Part shown: positions 24,879 to 33,474 of the stretch, piece by piece | Layout: each line of letters starts with the position of its first letter | Numbering within the stretch: position 1 is the first letter of the stretch | Source of the DNA: Clostridia bacterium | GTDB lineage: Bacteria; Bacillota; Clostridia; Oscillospirales; Acutalibacteraceae | Direction: 5' to 3' | DNA: 64,000 nucleotides | NCBI GenBank assembly: GCA_017631795.1 | Contig: JAGBSO010000030.1 | Span: 248,001-312,000, forward strand | The notes under the pieces: generated by a model | What the model saw: only the letters and a program-made list of their open reading frames with translations | What the model was told of the DNA's origin: nothing | Database searches by the model: none | Program-made: the position numbers and the translations under genes

Positions 24879-27251
24879 ATGTATAAAGTTATTAAACGAG
24901 ACGGAAAGACCGTTGAATTTGACCTTACCAAGATAGGTCATGCTGTTGCCCTTGCATTTGATGCATGCAACAAACAGTACAATTCAGACATTATTGATTT
25001 TATCGCACTTAAAGTTACTGCAGATTTCGAGCCTAAAATTGAAAACAATGAGATCGCTGTTGAAAAGATTCAGGACAGCGTTGAATCAGTTCTTATCAAA
25101 GCAGGTTATGATGATGTTGCAAAGGCATACATTCTCTACAGAAAGCAGAGAGAAAAAGTCAGAAACATCAATGCTGCAATGCTCAACTATAAAGATATCG
25201 TCAATGATTATCTTGATATCAATGACTGGCGTGTTAAGGAAAACTCTACTGTTACTTATTCAGTAGGCGGTCTTATCCTCAGCAACTCCGGTGCAATCAC
25301 AGCTAACTATTGGCATTCCGAAATCTATGACCAGGAAATCGCTGATGCGCACAGAAATGCTGATATCCACATTCATGACCTTTCAATGCTTACAGGTTAC
25401 TGTGCAGGTTGGTCACTCAAACAGCTTATTCAGGAAGGTCTCGGCGGTGTAACAGGTAAAATTACATCTGCTCCTGCAAAACATCTTGCTACACTTTGTA
25501 ACCAGATGGTAAACTTCCTTGGTATTATGCAGAATGAATGGGCAGGTGCTCAGGCTTTCTCATCATTTGATACATATCTTGCTCCCTTTGTAAAGGTTGA
25601 CAATCTTTCTTATGATCAGGTCAAGAAGTGCATCGAGTCATTCATCTACGGTGTAAACACTCCCAGCCGTTGGGGTACACAAGCTCCTTTCTCAAATATC
25701 ACTCTTGACTGGGTTGTTCCCGCTGACCTTGCAGAACTTAACTGTATCATCGGCGGTAAAGAAGCTGACTTCCGTTATAAAGATTGTCAGAAGGAAATGG
25801 ATATGGTCAACAAAGCTTTCATCGAAATTATGATTGAAGGCGATGCAAACGGCAGAGGTTTCCAGTATCCCATTCCCACATACTCAATCACAAGCAACTT
25901 TGACTGGTCAGAGACAGAGAATAATAAGCTTCTCTTTGAAATGACTTCAAAATACGGCACACCTTACTTCTCAAACTACATCAATTCCGATATGGAACCC
26001 AGTGATGTTCGTTCAATGTGCTGCCGTCTTCGTCTTGACCTTCGTGAACTCAGAAAGAAATCAGGCGGTTTCTTCGGAAGCGGTGAAAGCACAGGTTCAG
26101 TCGGTGTTGTTACAATCAACATGCCCAGAATCGCTTATCTTTCACAGAATGAAGAAGAATTCTACAAGCGTCTTGATAAGATGATGGATATTTCTGCACG
26201 TTCACTCAAGGTTAAGAGAACTGTTATCACAAAACTCCTTGATGCAGGTCTTTATCCCTATACAAAGAGATATCTCGGCACATTCAATAACCACTTCTCA
26301 ACAATCGGTCTTGTCGGTATGAATGAAGTTGGTCTTAATGCAAAATGGCTCCGTAAGGACCTTACAAGTGTTGAAACTCAGGAATTCACAAAGCAGGTTC
26401 TTGATCACATGCGTGAAAGACTTTCAGATTATCAGGTTGAATACGGTGATCTTTACAACCTTGAAGCAACTCCTGCTGAATCAACTTCATACAGACTTGC
26501 TAAGCACGATGTGAAGCATTATCCCGAAATTATCACAGCTAATGAGTATTCAAACGGTACACATTACTATACAAACAGCTCACATCTCCCTGTTGGTTAT
26601 ACAGATGATATCTTCTCAGCTCTCGATATTCAGGACGAGCTTCAGACAAGATATACATCAGGTACTGTATTCCATGCATTCCTCGGGGAAAAACTTCCTG
26701 ATTGGAAAGCTGCTGCAAACCTTGTTAAGAAGATTGCTGAAAATTATAAACTTCCTTATTATACACTTTCACCCACATACTCAGTATGTAAGAACCACGG
26801 TTACATCACAGGTGAAGTTTATGAATGTCCCGATTGCGGTGAAAAGACAGAAGTTTACAGCCGTATCACAGGTTACTACCGTCCCGTTCAGAACTGGAAT
26901 GACGGTAAGAGCCAGGAATACAAAGACAGAAAAGTTTACAACATCGAAACTTCTGTTCTCAAAAAGGACAGTGTAGTAGATGGAATCAAGGAAGCTGCAG
27001 AAGAAGTATGTGCTGTTGAAACAATCGATTCTGCATACCTTTTCACAACTGCAACCTGCCCCAACTGTAAAATAGCTTGCTCTGTTCTTGATAAGAATGG
27101 CTTCAAATATGAAAAGCTTCTTGCAGATGAGCATGCAGACCTTGTAGAGCAGTTCGGCATCAAGCAGGCTCCCACACTTGTTGTTGTAAAAGACGGCTCA
27201 TTTGAGAAGTTTGCTGGTGTTTCAGATATCAAGAAATTCCTTAAGGCATAA
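24879..27251 (+). CDS. nrdD: Anaerobic (class III) ribonucleoside-triphosphate reductase with fused C-terminal redoxin domain
   Basis: Makes deoxynucleotides from NTPs under strict anoxia using a glycyl radical. An ATP-cone (MYKVIKRDGKTVEFDLTKI, residues 1-~90) gives activity control by ATP/dATP. The catalytic barrel follows. A zinc site is formed by Cys637 and CPDC (Cys650, Cys653), and the radical Gly665 is in RITGYYRPVQNW. After the usual class III end, residues ~718-790 add a glutaredoxin/thioredoxin-like domain with active site C727-P-N-C730 and the cis-Pro segment KQAPTLVVV. Directly downstream is trxB. This points to reduction by thioredoxin reductase through the built-in redoxin rather than by formate, as shown for some other NrdD groups. 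An in-frame GGAGG-type site precedes ATG. Confidence 0.95.
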   Translation: MYKVIKRDGKTVEFDLTKIGHAVALAFDACNKQYNSDIIDFIALKVTADFEPKIENNEIAVEKIQDSVESVLIKAGYDDVAKAYILYRKQREKVRNINAAMLNYKDIVNDYLDINDWRVKENSTVTYSVGGLILSNSGAITANYWHSEIYDQEIADAHRNADIHIHDLSMLTGYCAGWSLKQLIQEGLGGVTGKITSAPAKHLATLCNQMVNFLGIMQNEWAGAQAFSSFDTYLAPFVKVDNLSYDQVKKCIESFIYGVNTPSRWGTQAPFSNITLDWVVPADLAELNCIIGGKEADFRYKDCQKEMDMVNKAFIEIMIEGDANGRGFQYPIPTYSITSNFDWSETENNKLLFEMTSKYGTPYFSNYINSDMEPSDVRSMCCRLRLDLRELRKKSGGFFGSGESTGSVGVVTINMPRIAYLSQNEEEFYKRLDKMMDISARSLKVKRTVITKLLDAGLYPYTKRYLGTFNNHFSTIGLVGMNEVGLNAKWLRKDLTSVETQEFTKQVLDHMRERLSDYQVEYGDLYNLEATPAESTSYRLAKHDVKHYPEIITANEYSNGTHYYTNSSHLPVGYTDDIFSALDIQDELQTRYTSGTVFHAFLGEKLPDWKAAANLVKKIAENYKLPYYTLSPTYSVCKNHGYITGEVYECPDCGEKTEVYSRITGYYRPVQNWNDGKSQEYKDRKVYNIETSVLKKDSVVDGIKEAAEEVCAVETIDSAYLFTTATCPNCKIACSVLDKNGFKYEKLLADEHADLVEQFGIKQAPTLVVVKDGSFEKFAGVSDIKKFLKA

Positions 27252-27263
27252 GAGGAATAATAT

Positions 27264-28169
27264 ATGTATGACATTATAATCATCGGCGGTGGCCCTGCGG
27301 GGCTTACCGCCGCCATATATGCTCTCAGAGCAAACAAAAGTGTACTTGTCCTTGAAAAAGGCAGCTTTGGCGGTCAGATCACATATTCACCCAAGGTCGA
27401 AAATATCCCCGGTTTTGTAAGCGTAACAGGTAATGAGTTTGCGGATAAGCTTGTTGAACAGGCTCTTGAACTCGGTGCAGAGATTGAACCCACTGAAGTT
27501 TTCTCTGTAAAAGACGGTGATGTGAAGACTGTTGTTACCGAAGATGGTGATTTTGAAGCAAAAGCTGTTATCATTGCAACAGGTGCAAAGCACAGACTTC
27601 TCGGAATTGAGAATGAAGAAAACCTTATCGGCAACGGAATTTCATTCTGTGCAGTTTGTGACGGTGCATTCTATAAAAATCAGGAAGTTGCAGTTATCGG
27701 CGGCGGAAATTCAGCTTTGCAGGAAGCTATTCTTCTTTCTGATGTTGCATCCAAAGTATATGTTGTTCAGAATCTTGATTACCTTACAGGTGAAAAGAAA
27801 CTTGCTGAGCAGCTTTATGCAAAAGAAAATGTTGAAATCATCACAGGATCTGTTGTGAAAGCCGTTAACGGTACAGACGAGCTTGAAAGCATTGTAATTA
27901 CAAAGACAGCAGACGGTCAGGACAGAATTATTGAAACAAAGGGCATGTTTGTTGCAATAGGACTTATTCCGCAGAATGCACCTTTCAGTAATGTTATCGG
28001 TCTTGATCCTTACGGTTATGCTGATTCAGATGAAAGCTGTACAACACAGACCAACGGTATTTTTGTTGCAGGTGACTGCCGTAAAAAGAGAATCCGTCAG
28101 GTTGCAACAGCTTGTTCAGACGGTGCAGTTGCTGCACTCGCAGCTTGTGATTATATTGATTCACTTTAA
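27264..28169 (+). CDS. trxB: Thioredoxin reductase
   Basis: FAD- and NADPH-dependent reductase of thioredoxin-like disulfides. FAD site GGGPAGLTAAIYAL at the N-terminus, redox centre CAVCDGAF, NADPH site VIGGGNSALQEAILL, and the C-terminal FAD motif FVAGDCRKKRIRQVATA. Length 301 matches low-molecular-weight TrxB. It follows nrdD by 12 bases with an AGAGGAAT ribosome site, so both share the NrdR-controlled promoter, and the redoxin tail of NrdD is a likely substrate. Confidence 0.93.
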   Translation: MYDIIIIGGGPAGLTAAIYALRANKSVLVLEKGSFGGQITYSPKVENIPGFVSVTGNEFADKLVEQALELGAEIEPTEVFSVKDGDVKTVVTEDGDFEAKAVIIATGAKHRLLGIENEENLIGNGISFCAVCDGAFYKNQEVAVIGGGNSALQEAILLSDVASKVYVVQNLDYLTGEKKLAEQLYAKENVEIITGSVVKAVNGTDELESIVITKTADGQDRIIETKGMFVAIGLIPQNAPFSNVIGLDPYGYADSDESCTTQTNGIFVAGDCRKKRIRQVATACSDGAVAALAACDYIDSL

Positions 28170-28173
28170 AACA

Positions 28174-28210
28174 AAAATGAGTTGTTCAGATGAACAACTC
28201 ATTTTTTTTA
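28174..28210. terminator. Bidirectional terminator between trxB and chromate transporter genes
   Basis: Long perfect stem AATGAGTTGTTC / GAACAACTCATT with a 4-base loop, flanked by A-run and T-run so that it works on both strands. Confidence 0.9.
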
Positions 28211-28221
28211 TAAGCATTTAA

Positions 28222-28794
28222 TTATACAGGTAATTTGAAAATGTAGCCTGTTGCGATTCCTATCACTGCAGAAATTACAATTATAAGTATCGGATGCACT
28301 TTTTTGAAAGCAAGAACACTCATAACTGCAAAAAGTACAAGCGAAATCCAGAATTCGTATGTTGAAAAAATTGCAACTGAAAAGCCGTTGGGAATAAACA
28401 CAATCATAGCCATTGAAAGAACGGCAGATGCAATAAGACCGACAGCTGCAGGTTTCAGACCTGACATTGCGCCTTTTACATACTTGTTCTTCTTGAATTG
28501 CTCAAAAATCTTTGCAACAATAAGAATAATAATGAACGAGGGGAGTACAACACCGAGTGTTGAACAAACGCCTCCGGGAAGACCACCCATCTGAGTGCCT
28601 ATATAAGTTGCCATGTTGATAGCAAACGGGCCGGGGGTGCTTTCGCTGACTGCGATGAAATTGATAAGATCTTCCATCGGAATCCAACCGTGTGCAATAA
28701 CTTCTTCCTGGATAAGCGGAAGCATTGCATAACCACCGCCGAAAGTGAAAAGGCCTATTTTAAAGAAAGTGTAAAACAGTTCCCAGTAAATCAT
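28222..28794 (-). CDS. Chromate transporter family protein, half-size subunit 2
   Basis: Short CHR-family membrane protein (190 aa, one CHR domain, about five to six helices). Motifs: FKIGLFTFGGGYAMLPLIQEE and AVSESTPGPFAINMATYIG, the latter being the core of the family. Two such halves are encoded side by side; in other Gram-positives such pairs work together as a heterodimer. Chromate is the substrate for which the family is named, though the natural anion in gut anaerobes is unknown. Its start overlaps the stop of the neighbour by four bases (ATGA). Confidence 0.88.
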   Translation of the reverse strand: MIYWELFYTFFKIGLFTFGGGYAMLPLIQEEVIAHGWIPMEDLINFIAVSESTPGPFAINMATYIGTQMGGLPGGVCSTLGVVLPSFIIILIVAKIFEQFKKNKYVKGAMSGLKPAAVGLIASAVLSMAMIVFIPNGFSVAIFSTYEFWISLVLFAVMSVLAFKKVHPILIIVISAVIGIATGYIFKLPV

Positions 28795-29351
28795 CCCTGT
28801 TTCTCCTTTCTTTCAGTTATGAGTGAAGCCACTATTCCGAAAATTGCACTGCCTGCAATGATAAACAGTACATTTATATCTGTGAATGCAGCAAGTATAA
28901 ATGAAAGTGCCATTATAATGTAAGGAACAACTTCCTTTTTGATTTTTTTGAACATTGTCCAGAGTGACTTGAGAATAAGAGCAAGAACACCTGCACGGAT
29001 ACCGAAAAAGGCATATCTGACAGCCTGAATATCATGAAACTGCTGAAGAAGCAGAGATATGATTGATATAATGATATAAGAGGGAAGTACAACACCGAAA
29101 GTTGCACAGAATGAACCCCAGAATCCGGCAACTTTATAGCCTACGAATGTTGCTGAATTTATAGCGATCGGTCCCGGTGTGGACTCAGCAATTGCAATGA
29201 TTTCGAGTATATCATCATCAGAAATCCATTTGTGTTTTTCAACTGTTTCTCTCTGTATCAGCGGAATCATTGCGTAACCGCCGCCGAATGTGAATGCACC
29301 GATTCTCAGGAATGTGAGAAAAAGTGTCAGACATCTTTTTGTTCTTTCCAT
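28791..29351 (-). CDS. Chromate transporter family protein, half-size subunit 1
   Basis: Partner of the adjacent CHR half, about 186 residues. I start it at ATG 29351 (MERTKRCLTLFLTFLRIGAF) because AAGGAGACA lies just before it; the longer frame from 29393 reads through that ribosome site. Motifs IGAFTFGGGYAMIPLIQRE and AIAESTPGPIAINSATFVGY mirror those of the second subunit, showing descent from a duplicated half-domain. Its own promoter (TTGATT-N17-TATACT) is upstream on the minus strand. Confidence 0.88.
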   Translation of the reverse strand: MERTKRCLTLFLTFLRIGAFTFGGGYAMIPLIQRETVEKHKWISDDDILEIIAIAESTPGPIAINSATFVGYKVAGFWGSFCATFGVVLPSYIIISIISLLLQQFHDIQAVRYAFFGIRAGVLALILKSLWTMFKKIKKEVVPYIIMALSFILAAFTDINVLFIIAGSAIFGIVASLITERKEKQG

Positions 29352-29383
29352 TGAAATTGTCTCCTTAAAAATCATCTTTACTA

Positions 29384-29412
29384 AGTATATCAAAGGGAGA
29401 TTGATAAATCAA
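29384..29412 (-). promoter_or_regulatory. Promoter of chromate transporter pair
   Basis: Minus-strand TTGATT (29412-29407), 17-base spacer, TATACT (29389-29384). Confidence 0.6.
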
Positions 29413-29465
29413 CTGCATTTACATAAAATACTTAACAAACAATGTATAAATAAACTTCATATTGC

Positions 29466-29494
29466 TTGACAAAATGATGAATTTGTCGTAAAAT
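29466..29494 (+). promoter_or_regulatory. Promoter of uxuA
   Basis: TTGACA (29466-29471), 17-base spacer, TAAAAT (29489-29494). An ATG at 29500 falls right after the -10 box and is therefore not the uxuA start. Confidence 0.75.
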
Positions 29495-29529
29495 TTATAA
29501 TGAATAAATTTGAAATAAGGACTGATTTT

Positions 29530-30582
29530 ATGAAGCTTTCTTTCCGTTGGTACGGCAAAGACGATAAAATTACATTGCAGCATATCAGACAGATTCCCGG
29601 CATGGATTCAATCGTAACAGCTGTTTACGATGTTCCCGTTGGTGAAGTCTGGAGTCGTGAAAGTATTGCAGATCTCAAGAAGATGACTGAGGATGCAGGA
29701 CTTAAATTTGATGTTATCGAAAGTGTTCCTGTTCACGAAGATATCAAGCTCGGTAAACCTTCACGTGAAAAATATATTGAAAATTATTGTGAAAACATCA
29801 GAAGACTTGGTGAAGCAGGAGTTAAATGCATCTGCTATAACTTTATGCCTGTTTTTGACTGGACAAGAACTCAGCTTGACCATGTTCTTCCCGATGGTTC
29901 AACTTCACTTGTTTATTATCAGGAACAGGTTGATAAGGTTGATCCTCTCAAGAGTGATTCTGACCTTACTCTTCCCGGTTGGGATGCTTCTTACACAAGA
30001 GATGAGCTTGCAAGCGTTGTTGCAGAATACAACGCAATGACAGAAGATGATCTCTGGGATAATATAATGTATTTCCTCGAAAAAGTTATTCCTGTTGCAG
30101 CAGAGTGTGATATAAATATGGCTATTCATGAGGATGATCCCTGCTGGAGCATCTTCGGACTTCCCAGAATTATCACCGATGAAAAGAATCTTGACAGATT
30201 CCTTTCTCTTGTCGATGATCCTCATAACGGTCTTACATTCTGTGTCGGTTCACTCGGTTGTTCAAATAAGAATGATATTGTTTCAATGGCAGCAAAGTAT
30301 GCAAAAATGGGCAGAATTCATTTCGTTCATATGCGCAATGTTGCAGTTCTTGATAACGGATTTGAAGAAAGAGCACATCTTTCATCATGCGGCAGCATCG
30401 ATATGTATGCTGTAATGAAAGCTCTCCATGACAACGGTTTTACAGGCTATGTAAGACCCGACCACGGCAGAATGATCTGGGGTGAAACAGGCAGACCCGG
30501 TTACGGTCTGTTTGACAGAGCACTCGGTGCAACATATCTCAACGGTCTTTGGGAAGCAATTGAAAAGGGTAGTAAGGAGTAA
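29530..30582 (+). CDS. uxuA: Mannonate dehydratase
   Basis: Dehydrates D-mannonate to 2-keto-3-deoxygluconate in the glucuronate pathway. Start ATG 29530 ([12 protein letters not shown]) follows ATAAGGA and matches the family's conserved N-terminus; an upstream ATG at 29500 lies in the promoter. TIM-barrel landmarks include [36 protein letters not shown] and [11 protein letters not shown], which carry the metal and catalytic residues. Length 350 is normal. The aldolase gene follows after 5 bases, so two steps of uronate breakdown are paired. Uronate isomerase, fructuronate reductase and KDG kinase are not in the window. Confidence 0.94.
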   Translation: MKLSFRWYGKDDKITLQHIRQIPGMDSIVTAVYDVPVGEVWSRESIADLKKMTEDAGLKFDVIESVPVHEDIKLGKPSREKYIENYCENIRRLGEAGVKCICYNFMPVFDWTRTQLDHVLPDGSTSLVYYQEQVDKVDPLKSDSDLTLPGWDASYTRDELASVVAEYNAMTEDDLWDNIMYFLEKVIPVAAECDINMAIHEDDPCWSIFGLPRIITDEKNLDRFLSLVDDPHNGLTFCVGSLGCSNKNDIVSMAAKYAKMGRIHFVHMRNVAVLDNGFEERAHLSSCGSIDMYAVMKALHDNGFTGYVRPDHGRMIWGETGRPGYGLFDRALGATYLNGLWEAIEKGSKE

Positions 30583-30587
30583 TAAAA

Positions 30588-31547
30588 ATGAATGAAGTTC
30601 TTAAAGAAATAAGCAAAATCGGTATTGTTCCGGTTGTAAAAATTGACGATGCAAAGGACGCTGTGCCTCTTGCAAAAGCTCTTATAAACGGCGGTCTTCC
30701 TTGCGCAGAAGTTACATTCAGAACAGCAGCTGCAGAAGAAGCTATTTCTCTTATGTCAAAGGAATTTCCTGAGATGCTTGTAGGTGCAGGTACCGTGCTT
30801 ACAACTGAGCAGGTTGATAAGGCTATCGGTGCAGGAGCAAAATTTATTGTTACTCCCGGTTTCAATGAGAAAATTGTAAAATACTGTATTGACAAGAATA
30901 TTCCTGTCACACCCGGATGTCCTTCAACATCTGATATTGAAGCAGCTCTTGCTCTCGGTCTTGATGTAGTTAAATTCTTCCCCGCAGAAAACCTCGGCGG
31001 TATCAGCATGATAAAAGCTCTTGCTGCTCCTTATGTTGGTGTTAAGTTTATGCCCACAGGCGGTATCAATGCTAAGAATATCAACAGTTATCTTGATTGT
31101 GATAAGATTCTTGCTTGCGGCGGAAGCTGGATGGTTAAGGATACTCTTATCAATGAAGGTAAATTTGACGAAATTGAAGCACTCACAAAAGAAGCTGTTG
31201 CAAATATGCTCGGATTTAAACTTGCACATCTTGCAATCAATTGTGAAGATGAAGCAAAGGCAAAAGCTGTTGCAGATATGTTTACTCTTTGTTTCAATTT
31301 CTCACAGAGAGAAATCCCCGTCAGCTATTTCTGTACAGATGAAATCGAAGTTATGAAATTTAACGGCAGAGGCACAATGGGTCATATCGCAGTTAAGACA
31401 AATTATATGGATAAAGCTGTTGCTTACCTTGAAAGAAAGGGTATTGCACTTGATTATGAATCAGCACAGTATGATGCAAAGGGCAATATGACATTTATCT
31501 ATCTCAAAGAAGAATTCGGTGGTTTTGCTGTTCATCTTTGCCTTTAA
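30588..31547 (+). CDS. eda: KDPG/KHG aldolase with extra C-terminal VOC-like domain
   Basis: Cleaves 2-keto-3-deoxy-6-phosphogluconate to pyruvate and glyceraldehyde-3-phosphate, the last step of uronate use. Residues 1-~208 are a complete aldolase: IGIVPVVKI, AEVTFRTAAA with the catalytic Glu, GAGTVLT, TPGCPSTSDIEAAL, and VVKFFPAENLGG with the Schiff-base Lys, then PTGGIN. Residues ~210-319 are additional; the LAHLAINCEDEAKAKAVADMF start and the beta-rich rest suggest a single glyoxalase/VOC-like module. Its role is unknown. Ribosome site AAGGAG; terminator right after the stop. Confidence 0.88.
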   Translation: MNEVLKEISKIGIVPVVKIDDAKDAVPLAKALINGGLPCAEVTFRTAAAEEAISLMSKEFPEMLVGAGTVLTTEQVDKAIGAGAKFIVTPGFNEKIVKYCIDKNIPVTPGCPSTSDIEAALALGLDVVKFFPAENLGGISMIKALAAPYVGVKFMPTGGINAKNINSYLDCDKILACGGSWMVKDTLINEGKFDEIEALTKEAVANMLGFKLAHLAINCEDEAKAKAVADMFTLCFNFSQREIPVSYFCTDEIEVMKFNGRGTMGHIAVKTNYMDKAVAYLERKGIALDYESAQYDAKGNMTFIYLKEEFGGFAVHLCL

Positions 31548-31562
31548 TTCTTAAATAAAACT

Positions 31563-31589
31563 AAAACCTGTCTCTGACAGGTTTTTTTT
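31563..31589 (+). terminator. Terminator after the aldolase gene
   Basis: Perfect stem AACCTGTC / GACAGGTT with a TCT loop and eight T residues. Confidence 0.92.
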
Positions 31590-31632
31590 GTTATTTTTTA
31601 TAAAATTTCTTTATTCACATTCTTGTTGTATA

Positions 31633-31661
31633 TTGAAAATATATATTTTATATGTTATAAT
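31633..31661 (+). promoter_or_regulatory. Promoter of the transporter/LRR cassette
   Basis: TTGAAA (31633-31638), 17-base spacer, TATAAT (31656-31661), 32 bases before the start codon. Confidence 0.78.
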
Positions 31662-31692
31662 ATTAAAAATATTTATAAAGGAGATGATTGCA

Positions 31693-33459
31693 ATGAGTGA
31701 GAAATTTGATAAAGCCGTCACAACCGTGAAGAATTTTGCCACGGAAGTGAAAACTCATTGGAATACTCCGGCAGAAGGTAAATATGTTCCTTATAAGGAA
31801 TATAAGGACGTTGTTATCGGTGTCGGTGCAAACTATACTGGCTCAAAGATTCTTGAGTACATAGGTTTCTGGTCAAGCTGTTTCCTCATCATGTATCACT
31901 ACAAGCTGCCCTATCTGACATTCTCTGTTATAGGTCTTCTTAATATGCCTCTCGGATATGTTACAGCGCTTATCTGGTGGTATGTTTGTGATAACCTTGG
32001 CTTCCTTCCTAAAAAGAAAGAACGATTGATTTATCTGCTCTATGGACTGATGATGTTCTTTGGTATATCGTCGTTAATATTTGACTATTCCAGATTATTT
32101 GATCAGTCAGGTTCATTTATCACAATGCTTAACAGTTTTGAAGGTATGAATGCAACCGCATGTTTCAAGACATTCGGTACTCATTTCCTGTATTCAGGTT
32201 GGGTTGGTGCAAGAAATATCTTCTGGCGTAAGAAACTTCTTCCCAAATACGGAAGATATAAGTATTCACTTTACTGTGACGTTATTCCCAAGTGTGTAAT
32301 GGTTTTCCTTATCGGTTGGCTTCCTGTTTACAACATCCCTGATGTTGCTACTCGTGTATGGGTTGCAAACCTTCTTTTTGCTACATATAACGTATTCGGT
32401 TTCGGTAATGTTCTTGAAGAATGTACAAAGCGTATCAGCCCCAATCTTCAGGAAAGAATTCTTATCCGTAGCTATCCCGTAAAGATTTCTCACATTTTCA
32501 ATTCTATTCTTGCAATTATTCTTCCTGCAATTGTAGGTATGCTCCGTCATAAATGGGCAGATATCAATTTCTACAGATTTGTTATCCCCATCACATTCAC
32601 AATTTCAGCTGCATTCACAATGTATCTGGCAGGCAGAATCAAAGAACGAATACCGCAGCCACCGATTGAGAAGAAAGTACAGATCAAGTTCTGGGACGGT
32701 ATGCTCGGTGTTCTAAAAAACAAATATCTCCTTATTAATACCATAGTCGGACTTATTGATGCTCTTGGTAACGGCATGCTGCCCTTTGCAACAATTCTGT
32801 ATTTCTATACATTCCGTCTCAGCGGTCTGCCTTATTCACTTATTGTTGCACTTATTTCATTTGCAGGTACTCCGCCTGATCTTCTTTCTCCCTATTTCCT
32901 CAAGAGATTCTCATATAAGCAGATTATGATTTTCTATCAGCTCAGCCGTGCAATCGGTAATGCTATTATTGCCGTTGCTATGTGGACTCTTGGTGATAAT
33001 CTTGCTCTTTGTGGCACAATCTGTATTGTTGTTCTCTTCTTTATGGAAATGACTAAGACTGTGCCCACTACAGCAGGTCACGATATGGGTGTACGAATCA
33101 ATGACTACCAGATGTATCTTTCAGGTGAAAGACTTGAAAGTTTCGGCGGTATTTTTGGTTGGTTTACAGGTCCCATTACAACATTTATCGGTCTTATTAT
33201 TCCCATATTCCTTCTCAAATACGGATTCAACAGCAACTGGGAAATCCTTTTCTTCGATGGCTCAAGAAGAAATATCGTTGTTATTCCCATTATCGTTGAC
33301 ACAATCGGTTTCTTCCTTATGTCAATTCCGTATTTCTTCTGGGACTATGATAATAAGAAACAGAACCTTGTTATGGAAGTTCTTAAACGCCGTGCTGAGG
33401 TCACCGAAAAGAAGGCAGCAGAAGAAGGAAAATCAACTGCCGGCAGCTATAAAGGTTAA
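31693..33459 (+). CDS. GPH-like MFS transporter, cassette copy 1
   Basis: Twelve-helix membrane transporter of about 588 residues, related to the glycoside-pentoside-hexuronide:cation symporters but ~100 residues longer. Start ATG 31693 follows AAGGAGATG; the longer frame to 31588 runs through the promoter. Distinctive N-terminus HWNTPAEGKYVPYKEYKDV is repeated almost unchanged in the second copy at 35690. Family features include DNLGFLPKKKERLIY, KIKERIPQPPIE-like loop before the second half (GRIKERIPQPP) and HDMGVRINDYQMYLSGERLE. First gene of a four-gene operon with two LRR proteins; next to uronate genes, so a uronate or oligouronide is a reasonable guess for substrate. Confidence 0.8.
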   Translation: MSEKFDKAVTTVKNFATEVKTHWNTPAEGKYVPYKEYKDVVIGVGANYTGSKILEYIGFWSSCFLIMYHYKLPYLTFSVIGLLNMPLGYVTALIWWYVCDNLGFLPKKKERLIYLLYGLMMFFGISSLIFDYSRLFDQSGSFITMLNSFEGMNATACFKTFGTHFLYSGWVGARNIFWRKKLLPKYGRYKYSLYCDVIPKCVMVFLIGWLPVYNIPDVATRVWVANLLFATYNVFGFGNVLEECTKRISPNLQERILIRSYPVKISHIFNSILAIILPAIVGMLRHKWADINFYRFVIPITFTISAAFTMYLAGRIKERIPQPPIEKKVQIKFWDGMLGVLKNKYLLINTIVGLIDALGNGMLPFATILYFYTFRLSGLPYSLIVALISFAGTPPDLLSPYFLKRFSYKQIMIFYQLSRAIGNAIIAVAMWTLGDNLALCGTICIVVLFFMEMTKTVPTTAGHDMGVRINDYQMYLSGERLESFGGIFGWFTGPITTFIGLIIPIFLLKYGFNSNWEILFFDGSRRNIVVIPIIVDTIGFFLMSIPYFFWDYDNKKQNLVMEVLKRRAEVTEKKAAEEGKSTAGSYKG

Positions 33460-33474
33460 AGGGGGGATAAGTTC

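Noticed and set aside
29500..29529. uxuA start at 29500
   Set aside because: That ATG directly follows the -10 box; the conserved N-terminus and ribosome site fit 29530.
31588..31692. Extended N-terminus for the first GPH-like transporter
   Set aside because: The added codons would encode through the promoter; AAGGAGATG stands before ATG 31693.
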